NCBI GenBank assembly: GCA_026003755.1
Contig: BPHV01000002.1
Span: 620,001-684,000, forward strand
Direction: 5' to 3'
DNA: 64,000 nucleotides
Source of the DNA: Candidatus Roseilinea sp.
GTDB taxonomy: Bacteria; Chloroflexota; Anaerolineae; J036; Brachytrichaceae
The position numbers were made by a program, and so were the translations under genes. This document shows positions 16,713-26,665 of this stretch, in pieces. Numbering within the stretch: the stretch's first letter is position 1; every line of letters starts with the position of its first letter. The notes beneath the pieces were generated by a model. That model had not been told where the DNA came from. It did no database searches and worked only from the letters and a program-made list of their open reading frames with translations.

Positions 16713-16718
16713 ATTGTC
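16713..16718 (-). promoter_or_regulatory. -10-like GACAAT seven bases before galT
   Basis: GACAAT, seven bases, ATG (16705) on the minus strand; no ribosome site. The first base deviates from TANNNT. Confidence 0.4.
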
Positions 16719-16753
16719 GCGCAGCCCTTCGGGCAGACAAGCCGGCTTGCCTG

Positions 16754-18060
16754 CTATCTCGGTTGGAAATCGTCTCCCAGGATGACCAGCGCGTCGATCG
16801 GGCTATTGGGGTCGGAGATGGTGGCCACGCTCGTCAACGTCAATCCCAGCTCGGCGGCCAGTCGCTGCGCCATGTCCGGCTTGCCCCGATAGTCCACGAT
16901 GACCGTGCGCGAGTAACGCGCAGGCGCATTGGCGATGTTCTCGACGATAACCCCGCGACTTTCGAGGTAGGCCTTTGTCCTGGCTGCCAGCCCCGCGCGC
17001 AGCGTGCCGTTCTGGATGGCGATGCGCATGAAGCCGATCGAAGCCGGCGCCTCTGTCTGCGCTGAGGCCGGTGGGTTGTAGAATCGTTCGCGCAGCTCGC
17101 GCACCCGCTCGCGGATCGGGATGAGGACGCTGCCGCCCTGGGGCGTTGTCCAGGGCTGCGCCGCCGTCTCGTCAATGGCTACGCGCGCGATGCGGTCATC
17201 GGGGATGTCCTTGGCCATCAGGGCGAGCTGGACGATCTCGACCGTATTCAGGTCGGTCTGGACGGCGCTGCTGAGCGCTTGGAGGATTTGCGGAATCCGC
17301 GGCAACACGTTTGTGGCGGCGTCGGTTGTGCGCAGCTTGTCGCGCAGGGCGAGCACGATCTGTTGTTGTCGGCGCATGCGGTCGAAGTCGCTCGCGCCGT
17401 GTCGCGTGCGCGCGTACTTCAGGGCCGTGCGTCCGTCCAGCACATGCCAGCCGGCCGGTAAGGCGAACGGCGCGTAGCCGTAGGCGTCGTCGGGATAAGT
17501 CGCATCGTAGATGTCGCGATCGTTGTAAATCTCGACGCCGCCCAATAGGTCCACCAGCGCGATGAGCGCCGTGAAGTTCACGCGCGCGTAGTGATGGATC
17601 GGGACGCCGAGGTTGTATTCCACCGCGCGCATTGCGTACTCTGGTCCGCCGTAGACGTGCGCTGTGTTGATGCGATCTTGCCCGCGTCCGGCAACGGCAC
17701 ATACAGGTCTCGCGGGATGCTCAGGATGCCTGCCGTGCGCTCGAGCGGATCGAGCGTCAGCAAGATGAGTGTGTCGGCGCGGGCGGAATTGGGGTCTTCG
17801 CCAGGCCGCTGGTCTATGCCTAGCAGCAACACGGTAATGCGCTCCTGGCCTTGCCATACTCCAATCTCCGACAGGTCGAGGGGCGGCGCCGAATCGCCGC
17901 CGTTGACCACTTGCTCCATGCGCTGCGTCAGATCGTTTGCCACGCGCAAGGCCAGCCCGCCGACCGTCGGCAGCACGAACAGCGCAATCCCTACGACGAT
18001 GAGGACGGCAAACCCATTTAAGCGTCTGCGCCGTCGTGGAGAAGATGGGTTCGGGGTCAT
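16754..18060 (-). pseudogene. LytR-CpsA-Psr (LCP) family protein with LytR_C domain, one-base frameshift
   Basis: The N-terminal part (cytoplasmic Arg-rich tail, one transmembrane segment, then ITVLLLGIDQRPGED and SIPRDLYVPLP) is read in one frame. The rest continues in another: INTAHVYGGPEYA, GWHVLDGRTALKYARTRHG, then a C-terminal LytR_C domain starting near MRIAIQNGT. Loss of a single G near 17676-17679 (AAGGATCGC to AAGATCGC) joins them exactly, giving 435 residues. LCP enzymes attach undecaprenyl-linked glycopolymers to the cell wall. All catalytic Arg/Asp regions are present apart from the shift, so an assembly error is quite possible. Confidence 0.85.
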
Positions 18061-18101
18061 ATCCGGGTCAGGGCGGATGACGCAACGTTCGGCGGGCCAT
18101 T

Positions 18102-19535
18102 CTACGCAAAATCTTTTGCGCTCTCGATGGCCAGGGCGGCGAGATGTAACGACCCCGCGATGCAGATGACATCGTCGCGCGCCGCGCGCGCGAGCGTTTG
18201 CCGAACGGCTGATGCAACCGCTGATGCGGTAAACACGCGGGGGACTGCTGGGCCTCGCTGCGCGTCACGGGGGGGATGAGACAAATCGAGCGCTTGCCAT
18301 GTGGCGAGGAGTTGCTCAGACGACACGGCGCGGTGCGTATTCATGTCGGTGAACGTCAGGGAGATGGCGACGCGCGCGGCTTCCTGGAGGATGCCGCGTG
18401 TGTCCTTGTCGCGCAGCGCGCCGATGATGAAGTGGATGCGGCGGTCGGGGAAGTACTCCTGGAGCGAGGCGCACAGTTGGCTCATCGAGTATGGCGTGTG
18501 CGCGCCGTCGGCGACGATAAGCGGGTCGCGGCGCAGCACTTGGAACCGCCCCGGCCAACGCAGGCTGGCAAACCCCTGCTGAAGGTCGGCGCTGTTGACG
18601 CGATAGTCCCGTGCGCGCAGCGCGCGCAGCGCTGTGATCGCGGTCGCCGCATTTTCGAGCTGGTAGCGGCCTAACAGTGGACAGAACAGCAGCGCGTGGC
18701 CGTCTGTCTCAGCGGATGCCTTGTCGGCGCATCCGTCCTGCATCTGGACGCGCAACCATTGCCCGCTCTCGCTGGCCGTCGCTCCGATGTGAATACCGGC
18801 GCACGTCACCGAGCAGCATGCCTCGGCGAAGTAGAGCCTTTCGAGGCTGCCCAGCCGGCGCGCCTCACCCCAGATGACGCGCGTGGCCTCCTCCGGCTGT
18901 GGCGCGATCACTCCGGCGCCGTCGGCGCGCAGGACGCCGGCTTTGGCATACGCGATCTCCGCCAGCGTGCGGCCCAACACCTGCGTATGCTCCAGGCTGA
19001 TGTTGGTGATGACCGAGACGATCGGTTCGGCTAAGTTGACGGCGTCGTGCCGTCCGCCGATGCCGATCTCCATCACGGCAATGTCCACCCCTTGCGCCTC
19101 GAACCAGTGATAGGCCATGGCGGTGAACGCTTCGAAGCGCGTCGGCAAGCCCAGTGCAGGGCGATCCCAGGTGCTGACGATGCGCGCGATCTGCGCGGCG
19201 TATGTGGCGAACTGCGCTTCTGACATCTGCGTTGGCTGCGCATGTTGGCTGACGATGAAGCGCTCCAGCGGCGAGAGCAGGTGAGGGCCGGTGAAGATGC
19301 CGACGCGATAGCCGGCGGCGCTCAGCGCCGCCGAGAGCATCATGGCGGTGCTGCCCTTGCCCTTCGACCCGGCGATGAGGACGCATCGCCGCGTCGCCGT
19401 CGGGGCGCCCCCCAGCCGTTCGAGTAAGTGGCGCGCTCGGGCGATGCCATGCTGGAAAGCGTAGGTGTGCGTGTGCTGAGGGGTACCCACGCGATCTAAC
19501 CCGTGGATGTACGCGACGGCGGACGAGAAGTCCAT
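18102..19535 (-). CDS. folC: Bifunctional dihydrofolate synthase / folylpolyglutamate synthase
   Basis: This 477-residue Mur-ligase-like protein adds glutamate to dihydropteroate and folates using ATP. Motifs are the P-loop GSKGKGST at residues 56-63, GPHLLSPLERF, the Mur-type EIGIGGRHDAVN, and TNISLEHTQVLG, followed by the C-terminal domain segment VADGAHTPYS. The length is slightly above the usual 420-440 residues, with an insertion in the central ligand-binding region (around 18780-18840). It lies upstream of the LCP gene on the same strand. Confidence 0.92.
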   Translation of the reverse strand: MDFSSAVAYIHGLDRVGTPQHTHTYAFQHGIARARHLLERLGGAPTATRRCVLIAGSKGKGSTAMMLSAALSAAGYRVGIFTGPHLLSPLERFIVSQHAQPTQMSEAQFATYAAQIARIVSTWDRPALGLPTRFEAFTAMAYHWFEAQGVDIAVMEIGIGGRHDAVNLAEPIVSVITNISLEHTQVLGRTLAEIAYAKAGVLRADGAGVIAPQPEEATRVIWGEARRLGSLERLYFAEACCSVTCAGIHIGATASESGQWLRVQMQDGCADKASAETDGHALLFCPLLGRYQLENAATAITALRALRARDYRVNSADLQQGFASLRWPGRFQVLRRDPLIVADGAHTPYSMSQLCASLQEYFPDRRIHFIIGALRDKDTRGILQEAARVAISLTFTDMNTHRAVSSEQLLATWQALDLSHPPRDAQRGPAVPRVFTASAVASAVRQTLARAARDDVICIAGSLHLAALAIESAKDFA

Positions 19536-19593
19536 GACGAGGACAGGTGAAGGGCCGCTGCGGCTTACTCCCAGAGACTTGTGGAGCGGATGT

Positions 19594-20352
<759 letters not shown>

Positions 20353-20438
20353 CGTTCATCAATCGTCATCCGTCGTCACGAGTCCTCCATCGTGGCTCAT
20401 GCATCGTGACGGATGATTCATGGCGGTCAAGCATGGGC

Positions 20439-20984
20439 TTACGCAAAGACAATCTCATCGGCATGGCCGTTGCGGCGCGGGCAGAACCCCTGGACGTTCC
20501 CCTCGGGGTCCATCGGCTTGCCGCACAACGGGCAGATGGGGCGACCCTTGGCGACGACCTCCATGCCGTGCCGGCTGAGGGCGTCTATCTGCGCCCGCGA
20601 ACAGAACAAGCGAATCGTGGTGGCTTCTTCTTGATCCACGTCTTCGGGCAACAGTTCGGTCAAGACCAGGACGATGAGGTCGTTCTTCTCGTCGTATCCC
20701 AGGCCCATCTGGCCGACGCGGAAGATCGGCGTGAAGGGCTGTTCGAGTTCCATATCCGCGTTCAGGCGAGCGAAGTTCGCGCCTTTGGGGTATTTGATCC
20801 GTAGCTCGTCCAGCCATTGCTGTAAAGCCAGGCATAGAGCCGAGACCTGCTCCTTCTCACAGATGAGCGTGACCAGTTCGGACCCCTTGCGCGCTTGGAT
20901 GTAGAACGTGCGTCGGCCTGGTTCGCCGATAGCGCCGACGGTCACGCGGGAGACGGGGTTCAGGTCTATCGCGCGGTTAGGCAT
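20439..20984 (-). CDS. DUF3090 family protein
   Basis: This 181-residue conserved protein starts with DLNPVSRVTVGAIGEPGRRTFY, typical of DUF3090. It ends with a CPLCGKP...FCPRRNGH stretch that could bind zinc. It is a partner of the SCO1664-family gene just downstream on the minus strand. A histidine phosphatase, the third member of this conserved cluster in Actinobacteria, is not seen here. The ATG at 20984 fits the family N-terminus better than the longer frame. Confidence 0.86.
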   Translation of the reverse strand: MPNRAIDLNPVSRVTVGAIGEPGRRTFYIQARKGSELVTLICEKEQVSALCLALQQWLDELRIKYPKGANFARLNADMELEQPFTPIFRVGQMGLGYDEKNDLIVLVLTELLPEDVDQEEATTIRLFCSRAQIDALSRHGMEVVAKGRPICPLCGKPMDPEGNVQGFCPRRNGHADEIVFA

Positions 20985-20992
20985 ACGCACAG

Positions 20993-20998
20993 ATTCTA
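20993..20998 (-). promoter_or_regulatory. -10-like TAGAAT eight bases before the DUF3090 gene
   Basis: TAGAAT, eight bases, ATG (20984) on the minus strand. It probably drives DUF3090 and SCO1664 together. Confidence 0.45.
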
Positions 20999-21058
20999 CT
21001 ACTGTGTTACCATCATCCCGAGCATTCATCCGGTTTTATCTAGGCTTTATCTTGCGAC

Positions 21059-22192
21059 GTGAGGACGGAATCATCTATCCTGTTTGGGCTGCGCATCTGC
21101 GGTGCAGTGGTCTGCGGCCTCATCGGCTGGTCGCTCGGCGATGTGATCAGCGTCTACTTCCCGCCGCCTCTTGACAACTATGTCATCGCACACGTCATCA
21201 CCATGACGGCGCTCGGACTGATCGGCGCACTGCTGTTCCCGCTGGCGTTCGGCCAGCCGCTTACACAGCTCTACCACCGCATCGCCAGCCTGAGCGCTGC
21301 GCAGATCATCGCCAGCTTTATGGGCCTGGGCGCCGGGCTGTTGCTGGCGGCGCTGTTGGCCTTTCCGCTGGCGCGTTTGCCGGAGCCGTTCGGTCCGGTG
21401 TTGCCCTTTCTGGCGGCGGTTGGCTTTGGCACGCTCGGCCTCGGCATCATGAGCCTGCGCTATCGCGAGCTGTTCCAAATCCTCAACATCAAACTGCCGG
21501 CGAGCAGGCCGGAGGAGTCGCCCATCCTGATGCGCGAGCCGCTGTTGCTCGACACCAGCGTGATCATTGATGGGCGCATCGCGGACGTGAGCAACACCGG
21601 CTTCTTGCGCGGCGAGCTGATCGTGCCGCGATTCGTGTTGAACGAACTGCAGTTCGTCGCGGATTCGGCCGATGCCATGCGCCGGGCGCGCGGGCGGCGC
21701 GGGCTGGAAGTGCTCAAGCGCCTGCAGAAGGAATCCCCCTGGCCAGTGCGGATCGTGGACGACGACCCGCCCGACGCGCAACGGGTGGACGAGAAGCTGA
21801 TTGTGCTGGCCAAGCAATGGAGCTGTCCGATTGTGACCAACGATTACAACCTCAACAAGGTGGCGTCGTTGCAGGGCGTGACCGTGCTCAACATCAACGA
21901 GCTGGCCAACGCAGTGAAGACGGTCGTGCTGCCGGGCGAGTCGCTGCATCTTCAGATCATCCAACCCGGCCGAGAGGCCGGCCAGGGTGTGGGCTACCTG
22001 GAAGATGGCACGATGGTGGTCGTCGAAGAAGGTCTGGCGCATCTCGACCGATCTATCGAGGTGAGTGTGACCAAAGTGCTGCAGACTGCCGCCGGCCGCA
22101 TGATTTTCGCCAAACCGCTGCCCACAGGACGGGAGACAGTCGGCCCCAGCTCCTCGCCCTCCGAATCACGAATTCCCTCTAACTATCGCTAA
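21059..22192 (+). CDS. Membrane-anchored PIN and TRAM domain protein (YacL-like)
   Basis: The 377-residue protein has four N-terminal hydrophobic segments (residues about 8-140), then a PIN nuclease domain (LLLDTSVIIDGRIADV and PIVTNDYNLNKVA, acidic metal-binding residues present), then a TRAM domain (GREAGQGVGYLEDGTMVVVE). This is the order of Bacillus YacL, a putative membrane-bound RNase. The GTG start at 21059 is the only one giving the full first membrane segment. It lies 13 bases upstream of cysS, probably in the same transcript. Confidence 0.88.
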   Translation: MRTESSILFGLRICGAVVCGLIGWSLGDVISVYFPPPLDNYVIAHVITMTALGLIGALLFPLAFGQPLTQLYHRIASLSAAQIIASFMGLGAGLLLAALLAFPLARLPEPFGPVLPFLAAVGFGTLGLGIMSLRYRELFQILNIKLPASRPEESPILMREPLLLDTSVIIDGRIADVSNTGFLRGELIVPRFVLNELQFVADSADAMRRARGRRGLEVLKRLQKESPWPVRIVDDDPPDAQRVDEKLIVLAKQWSCPIVTNDYNLNKVASLQGVTVLNINELANAVKTVVLPGESLHLQIIQPGREAGQGVGYLEDGTMVVVEEGLAHLDRSIEVSVTKVLQTAAGRMIFAKPLPTGRETVGPSSSPSESRIPSNYR

Positions 22193-22205
22193 TCGCTGCC
22201 AAATC

Positions 22206-23663
22206 ATGAGTTTGATCATCTACAACGTACTCAAACGAGAAAAGGAACCCTTTCGCCCCATCGTCGAGGGGCGCGTGTTCATGTATGTCTGCGGCCCCAC
22301 GGTGTATGACCACGCCCATCTGGGACATGCGAAGACGTATGTGTCGTTCGACGTCATCGTGCGCTGGCTACGCTACAGCGGCTACAAGGTGCGTTACGTG
22401 CAAAACATCACCGACGTCGGGCACATGCTCGACGACGGCGAGGATCGCATTCTCAAGGGCGCCCGGCGCGAGCGCGTGGAACCGATGGAACTGGTTGAGC
22501 GCTACATGCGCTCGTACTTCGAGGATATGGATGCGCTTGGCGTCGTGCGTCCCGACATCTCCCCGCGCGCCAGCGCCCACATCCCCGAACAGATCGAGAT
22601 GATCCAGACGCTGATCGAGAAGGGCCACGCCTACGTGGTGAACGGCTCGGTGTACTTCAGCGTCCAGTCCGATCCGGACTACGGCAAGTTGAGCGGCCGG
22701 CGGATCGAAGAGATGGAGGCCGGCAAGCGCATCGCCGTCCGCGATGAGAAGCGCCACCCGATGGATTTTGCGCTGTGGGTGAAGGCGCCGGAGAACCACA
22801 TTCTGCAATGGCCCTCGCCGTGGGGACGCGGCTACCCCGGCTGGCACATTGAGTGCTCGGCCATGAGCACCAAATACCTGGGCGCCAATTTCGACATCCA
22901 CGGCGGCGGGATAGACAACATCTTCCCCCACAATGAGGCCGAAATCGCCCAAAGCGAATGCGCGCATGGCGTGCCCTTCGCCAACTATTGGGTGCTGACC
23001 GGTTCACTGCTGGTCAACGGCGTGAAGATGAGCAAATCGCTCGGCAACTTCGTCACCATCAAGGACGCGCTCAAGTCCCACCGCCCCGAGGCGCTGCGCT
23101 ACTTCATCCTGTCGGGCAAATACAGCAACCCGGCCGACTACAGCGCCGAGGCGCTTGACGCCGCCAGTAAAGGCGTGGAGCGGATTGACGCTGCCGTGCG
23201 CCGTGTGCGCGATGCGCTCAAACATGCGCCGGAAAGCGGCGATGAGGGCACGCGCGGCCAACTGATGAATCTGCTTGATCAAACCCGTATGTTATTCGCC
23301 AGCGCGATGAATGATGACTTCAACACACCGCTTGCGCTGGCTGCCCTGTTCGACATGAGCAAGGAGATCAATAACGCCATCAGCAGCGGCATCGCGACGA
23401 AGCGCGTGCTGGAGCAGGCCGATGCGATCTACCGCGAACTGGCCGGCGAGGTGTTGGGGATCGTGCGCGGGGACGCCGCATCGCGCGACGCGGCCAGCGC
23501 CGAGCGCGAAGCAGCGCTCATCGAGATGATGATCGAGATGCGCAACGAAGCGCGCAAAGCGAAGGACTACGCCCGGGCCGATGCTATCCGAGACCGGCTG
23601 GCCAAGCTCGGCATCGTGCTGGAAGATGGGCCGAAGGGCACGAGTTGGCGGATCGCCTCCTAG
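22206..23663 (+). CDS. cysS: Cysteinyl-tRNA synthetase
   Basis: This 485-residue class I synthetase charges tRNA-Cys. Cys29 in YVCGPTVYD belongs to the zinc site. The HIGH motif is HLGH at residues 38-41 and the KMSKS loop appears as KMSKSLGN near residue 272. The WHIECSAM segment carries further zinc ligands, and the C-terminal DALR-type helical domain is complete ([12 protein letters not shown]). Length and order are normal. Confidence 0.96.
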   Translation: MSLIIYNVLKREKEPFRPIVEGRVFMYVCGPTVYDHAHLGHAKTYVSFDVIVRWLRYSGYKVRYVQNITDVGHMLDDGEDRILKGARRERVEPMELVERYMRSYFEDMDALGVVRPDISPRASAHIPEQIEMIQTLIEKGHAYVVNGSVYFSVQSDPDYGKLSGRRIEEMEAGKRIAVRDEKRHPMDFALWVKAPENHILQWPSPWGRGYPGWHIECSAMSTKYLGANFDIHGGGIDNIFPHNEAEIAQSECAHGVPFANYWVLTGSLLVNGVKMSKSLGNFVTIKDALKSHRPEALRYFILSGKYSNPADYSAEALDAASKGVERIDAAVRRVRDALKHAPESGDEGTRGQLMNLLDQTRMLFASAMNDDFNTPLALAALFDMSKEINNAISSGIATKRVLEQADAIYRELAGEVLGIVRGDAASRDAASAEREAALIEMMIEMRNEARKAKDYARADAIRDRLAKLGIVLEDGPKGTSWRIAS

Positions 23664-23679
23664 CTAAGCGCAGGATGGC

Positions 23680-24498
23680 CTAAGCGTCGGGGTCAATACC
23701 GGCAGCGCGCAGCTTGGCCGCGAGTCGTTCGGCGCGCTGGCGCTCGGCTTCGGCGCGTTGACGTTCTCGCTCGGCGCGCTCGTGCTCCGCATCGGCGCGT
23801 TGACGTTCTCGCTCGGCGCGCTCGGCGCCGGTGGAGATGACCACGCCGTTCCGGTCGCACCAACGCAGCCAGGTATCTTCGCGTTCCTCGTAAATGCCGC
23901 GCCACAGCGTGACGCCCAGTTGCACTTCGTCGAACCAGGTCTCGTCGGTGCGGCGCAGCCGGCCTTGTATCAGCGCATACAGGCGCAGCGGCTCGCTGCC
24001 GGTGTGCAGCGCCGGGTCGTAGACGACATAGCGGACGATCCCCATCTGCGCGTAGAGGCGCAGCTTACCGTCGGCGCGCTCCTCGTCGCCCTCCGCGTTC
24101 GAGACGATTTCTACAACGACCTCGGGTGATTTGCCGTATTCCCAGATGAAGTACGAGCGGTTGGTCTTCTTCCAGATGTCCGCCGGCAGGGTGACATCTA
24201 GGCTGAGGAACATATCCGGCACGACCGGCGGCCGCCGCAGGGCGTAAAACACCCCCACATTGCCGTCGGCGACAAATCGGCGACCGAACTCCGGATGCTG
24301 CCATGAGGCGTAGAGGGACTCGATGAGCAAGCGCGCTTGCTTTGCGGAGAAGATGTTGTCCACCGGCGCGTCGTCCTCTGTCACGATGGTCTGCACGAAG
24401 CGCTCGTATTCCTCCAGGTACTCCTGGCTAATCCGAGGCAGGCCGTCGGCGCCTGTGACGACTGCCGGCGCCGGAGTCGCTTCAACCGCAGAGGTCAT
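23680..24498 (-). CDS. Uma2 family (DUF820) putative endonuclease with C-terminal coiled coil
   Basis: This 272-residue protein has a PD-(D/E)XK-type Uma2 fold: VVPDMFLSLDV supplies the Asp and SPEVVVEIVS the Glu, followed by LRLYAQMGIVRYVVYDP. Such genes are highly multiplied in Chloroflexota and cyanobacteria, and their role is unsettled. The last 50 residues are a charged coiled coil, ERAERERQRA repeated, encoded by a 42-bp tandem repeat (23751 and 23793). TAGAAT lies seven bases before the start. Confidence 0.85.
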   Translation of the reverse strand: MTSAVEATPAPAVVTGADGLPRISQEYLEEYERFVQTIVTEDDAPVDNIFSAKQARLLIESLYASWQHPEFGRRFVADGNVGVFYALRRPPVVPDMFLSLDVTLPADIWKKTNRSYFIWEYGKSPEVVVEIVSNAEGDEERADGKLRLYAQMGIVRYVVYDPALHTGSEPLRLYALIQGRLRRTDETWFDEVQLGVTLWRGIYEEREDTWLRWCDRNGVVISTGAERAERERQRADAEHERAERERQRAEAERQRAERLAAKLRAAGIDPDA

Positions 24499-24505
24499 AG
24501 CGGGG

Positions 24506-24511
24506 ATTCTA
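24506..24511 (-). promoter_or_regulatory. -10-like TAGAAT seven bases before the Uma2 gene
   Basis: TAGAAT, seven bases, ATG (24498) on the minus strand, without a ribosome site. Confidence 0.5.
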
Positions 24512-24516
24512 GCATC

Positions 24517-25461
24517 TCACGCTTTGCGGCGCGGGTCGAGCGCGTCGCGTAGGCCGTCGCCGAGGAGGTTGAACCCGAGCACGGTGATCATAATGGCCAC
24601 GCCGGGGAAGAACACCAAATGAGGCGCGTTGAACACGCTGTTGCGCTCCTCGCCCAGCATCAAGCCCCATTCCGGCGTGGGCGGCTGTGCGCCCAGACCA
24701 AGGAAAGACAGGCCGGCGGCGTCGAGGATGGCCGTGGCGATGCCCAGCGTGCCGACGACGATCACCGGCGTGAGCGAGTTCGGCAGGACGCGCACGAACA
24801 GGATGCGCAGGGGCGATGCGCCCAGCGCGCGCGACGCAGCGATGTAGTCCATCTCCTTCACGCTCAGCACGCTGGAGCGCACCACGCGCGCGTAGATCGG
24901 AATGGAGACGATGGCTACGGCCAGCAGCGTGTTGATCAGCCCCGGGCCGAGCACGCTGACAATGGCGATGGCCAGCAGCAAGCTGGGGAAGGCCAACAGC
25001 ACGTCCATCGCGCGCATCATCACGTTGTCGGCCCAGCCGCCGGCATAGCCGGCCGCCGCGCCCAGCAGCGTGCCGATCAGGATAGCCGCGCCGGTGGTGA
25101 GGAAACCGATCTGCAGCGAGAGGCGCGAGCCGTACACCACCCGCGAGAACAGGTCGCGAAAGTTGCCGTCCAATCCCATGATCAACTGGGGCTTATTTGA
25201 ATCGCAGCCCAACAGGTGGATGCACGGTGGGCTGCGCCGGCGCAACCCCGGTTGGCGAATTTGCTGATCGTAGGCATAGGGCGCGATCACGTCGGCGAAG
25301 ATGGCAACGAGCACCAGCAGGGAGATGATGGCCAGGCCGATCTGCGCCGACCGATGGTGCAGCAGCCGGCGCATGGTCCGCGCAAATGGCGACTGCACGC
25401 GCAGCCGGCCGGCCTCGCGTGCAGTCGCGCCCACAACCGGGGTGGGAATGGACTCTTGCAT
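24517..25461 (-). CDS. Dipeptide/oligopeptide-type ABC transporter permease (DppC family)
   Basis: This 314-residue protein has a cytoplasmic N-terminus and six hydrophobic segments. It carries the OppC/DppC signature: the N-terminal helix followed by PQLIMGLDGNFRDLFSRVVYGSRLSL and the EAA loop AASRALGASPLRILFVRVLPNSL. It pairs with the DppB gene ten bases upstream. The substrate class (peptide, nickel, sugar oligomer) cannot be told from the permease. No ATPase subunit gene lies in the window. Confidence 0.9.
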   Translation of the reverse strand: MQESIPTPVVGATAREAGRLRVQSPFARTMRRLLHHRSAQIGLAIISLLVLVAIFADVIAPYAYDQQIRQPGLRRRSPPCIHLLGCDSNKPQLIMGLDGNFRDLFSRVVYGSRLSLQIGFLTTGAAILIGTLLGAAAGYAGGWADNVMMRAMDVLLAFPSLLLAIAIVSVLGPGLINTLLAVAIVSIPIYARVVRSSVLSVKEMDYIAASRALGASPLRILFVRVLPNSLTPVIVVGTLGIATAILDAAGLSFLGLGAQPPTPEWGLMLGEERNSVFNAPHLVFFPGVAIMITVLGFNLLGDGLRDALDPRRKA

Positions 25462-25470
25462 ACAGCCGCT

Positions 25471-26547
25471 TCAGCTCACGCGAATGCGTGGGTTCAGATA
25501 GGCGTAGCTCAGGTCCACGATCAGGTTGACCACGACGAAAATGATGGCGATGAGCACGGTGAACGCTTGCACCACCGGGTAATCGCGCGCAGTGATGGCG
25601 TCCACGATCTGCGTGCCCACGCCGGGCAGGCTGAACACCGTCTCGGTCAACACCGCGCCGGAGAGCAGGCCGCCGATCTGCAGGCCGATGATGGTGACGA
25701 TGGGCACCAGCGCGTTGCGCAAGGCGTGTTTGAGGATCACCAAACGTTCAGTCAACCCTTTCGCGCGCGCCACGCGTACGTAGTCTTGTGTCAGCGCATC
25801 GAGCATCGCCCCGCGCGTCATGCGGGCGATGATGGCCAGCGAGATCGTGCCCACGGCTGCCGCCGGCAGGATCAAGTGCCGCAGCGCGTCCACGAAGACG
25901 TCGAATTTGCCTTGGATCAGCGAATTGAGCAGCACCGAGTTGGAAATGAAGAAGACGACGAAGCGCTGTAAGCCCTGCGCGTCTTCCATCCCCCACACCT
26001 TCAGCAGCGAAGGCAGGTCCGTGCCGGCGGTCAGCCGTCCTGATGGCGGCAATTGGAACGGCGTGCCCTTCAGCGCCAGGGAGAAGACATAGGCCAGGAT
26101 CAAGCCAAGCCAGAAGACCGGCATCGAGACGCCGATGTTGGCGAAGATCATCGCGCCGACGTCTACCGCCGTATTGTGCCGCACGGCGCTGATCACCCCC
26201 AGCGCGACGCCGAACGTGGCCGCGAACAGCATGGCGAAGAACGTTAGCTCGATTGTCATCGGCAAGCGCTCGGCCAGCACGTCCGTCACCGGCCGGCCGT
26301 TCTTGATGGAGACGCCGAAGTCGCCCTGCAGCACGCTGCCCACGTAGCGGACGAACTGGACAGGGATGGGGGCATTCAGGCCGAAGCGCTCGCGGAAGGC
26401 CTGACACTTCGCTTCGGTGGCCCGCTCGCCCAACATAGACTTGCACGGATCGCCGGGGATCAGCCGCACCAGCACGAACGTGACCACGAGGATGCCGAGC
26501 ATCACCGGCAGCAGGAGCAACAGGCGGCGCACCAGAAAGCGCAACAT
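25471..26547 (-). CDS. Dipeptide/oligopeptide-type ABC transporter permease (DppB family)
   Basis: From the ATG at 26547 the protein has 358 residues and begins with the standard DppB helix MLRFLVRRLLLLLPVMLGI. It contains IPGDPCKSMLG, a long periplasmic loop, and the EAA-type loop RVARAKGLTERLVILKHALRNAL. The loop segment with FQLPPSGRLT and the inserted stretch AQGLQRFVVFF make it longer than E. coli DppB. An upstream start at 26595 is also open. It is the middle gene of a binding-protein/permease/permease operon. Confidence 0.9.
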   Translation of the reverse strand: MLRFLVRRLLLLLPVMLGILVVTFVLVRLIPGDPCKSMLGERATEAKCQAFRERFGLNAPIPVQFVRYVGSVLQGDFGVSIKNGRPVTDVLAERLPMTIELTFFAMLFAATFGVALGVISAVRHNTAVDVGAMIFANIGVSMPVFWLGLILAYVFSLALKGTPFQLPPSGRLTAGTDLPSLLKVWGMEDAQGLQRFVVFFISNSVLLNSLIQGKFDVFVDALRHLILPAAAVGTISLAIIARMTRGAMLDALTQDYVRVARAKGLTERLVILKHALRNALVPIVTIIGLQIGGLLSGAVLTETVFSLPGVGTQIVDAITARDYPVVQAFTVLIAIIFVVVNLIVDLSYAYLNPRIRVS

Positions 26548-26592
26548 GGCATCGCGTCGCTCGGTCAGGTCATCCGGGGCTATCGGGTCAAT

Positions 26593-26649
26593 CAAGTCGC
26601 CAGGGCGGGGCGGGCGTGCAGCCCGCCCCCGTTTGACCGGACGACTTGA
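26593..26649. terminator. Strong hairpin between binding-protein and permease genes
   Basis: A perfect nine-base stem, GGGGCGGGC (26607-26615) with GCCCGCCCC (26621-26629), closes a five-base loop. It is framed by a second inverted pair, TCAAGTCG (26593-26600) and CGACTTGA (26642-26649). There is no U-tract. It lies just after the binding-protein stop codon, where it could act as an RNA stabiliser or attenuator that keeps the binding protein more abundant than the permeases. Confidence 0.5.
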
Positions 26650-26665
26650 CTGACATACGACGGCG

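Noticed and set aside
21071-22042. 323-residue minus-strand frame opposite the PIN-TRAM gene
   Set aside because: High-GC antisense shadow rich in Arg/His/Gln with no domain signature; the plus strand encodes a clear family protein.
23751-23835. Tandem repeats that could suggest a CRISPR array
   Set aside because: The 42-bp repeat encodes the coiled-coil tail of the Uma2 protein, with only two copies and no spacers.
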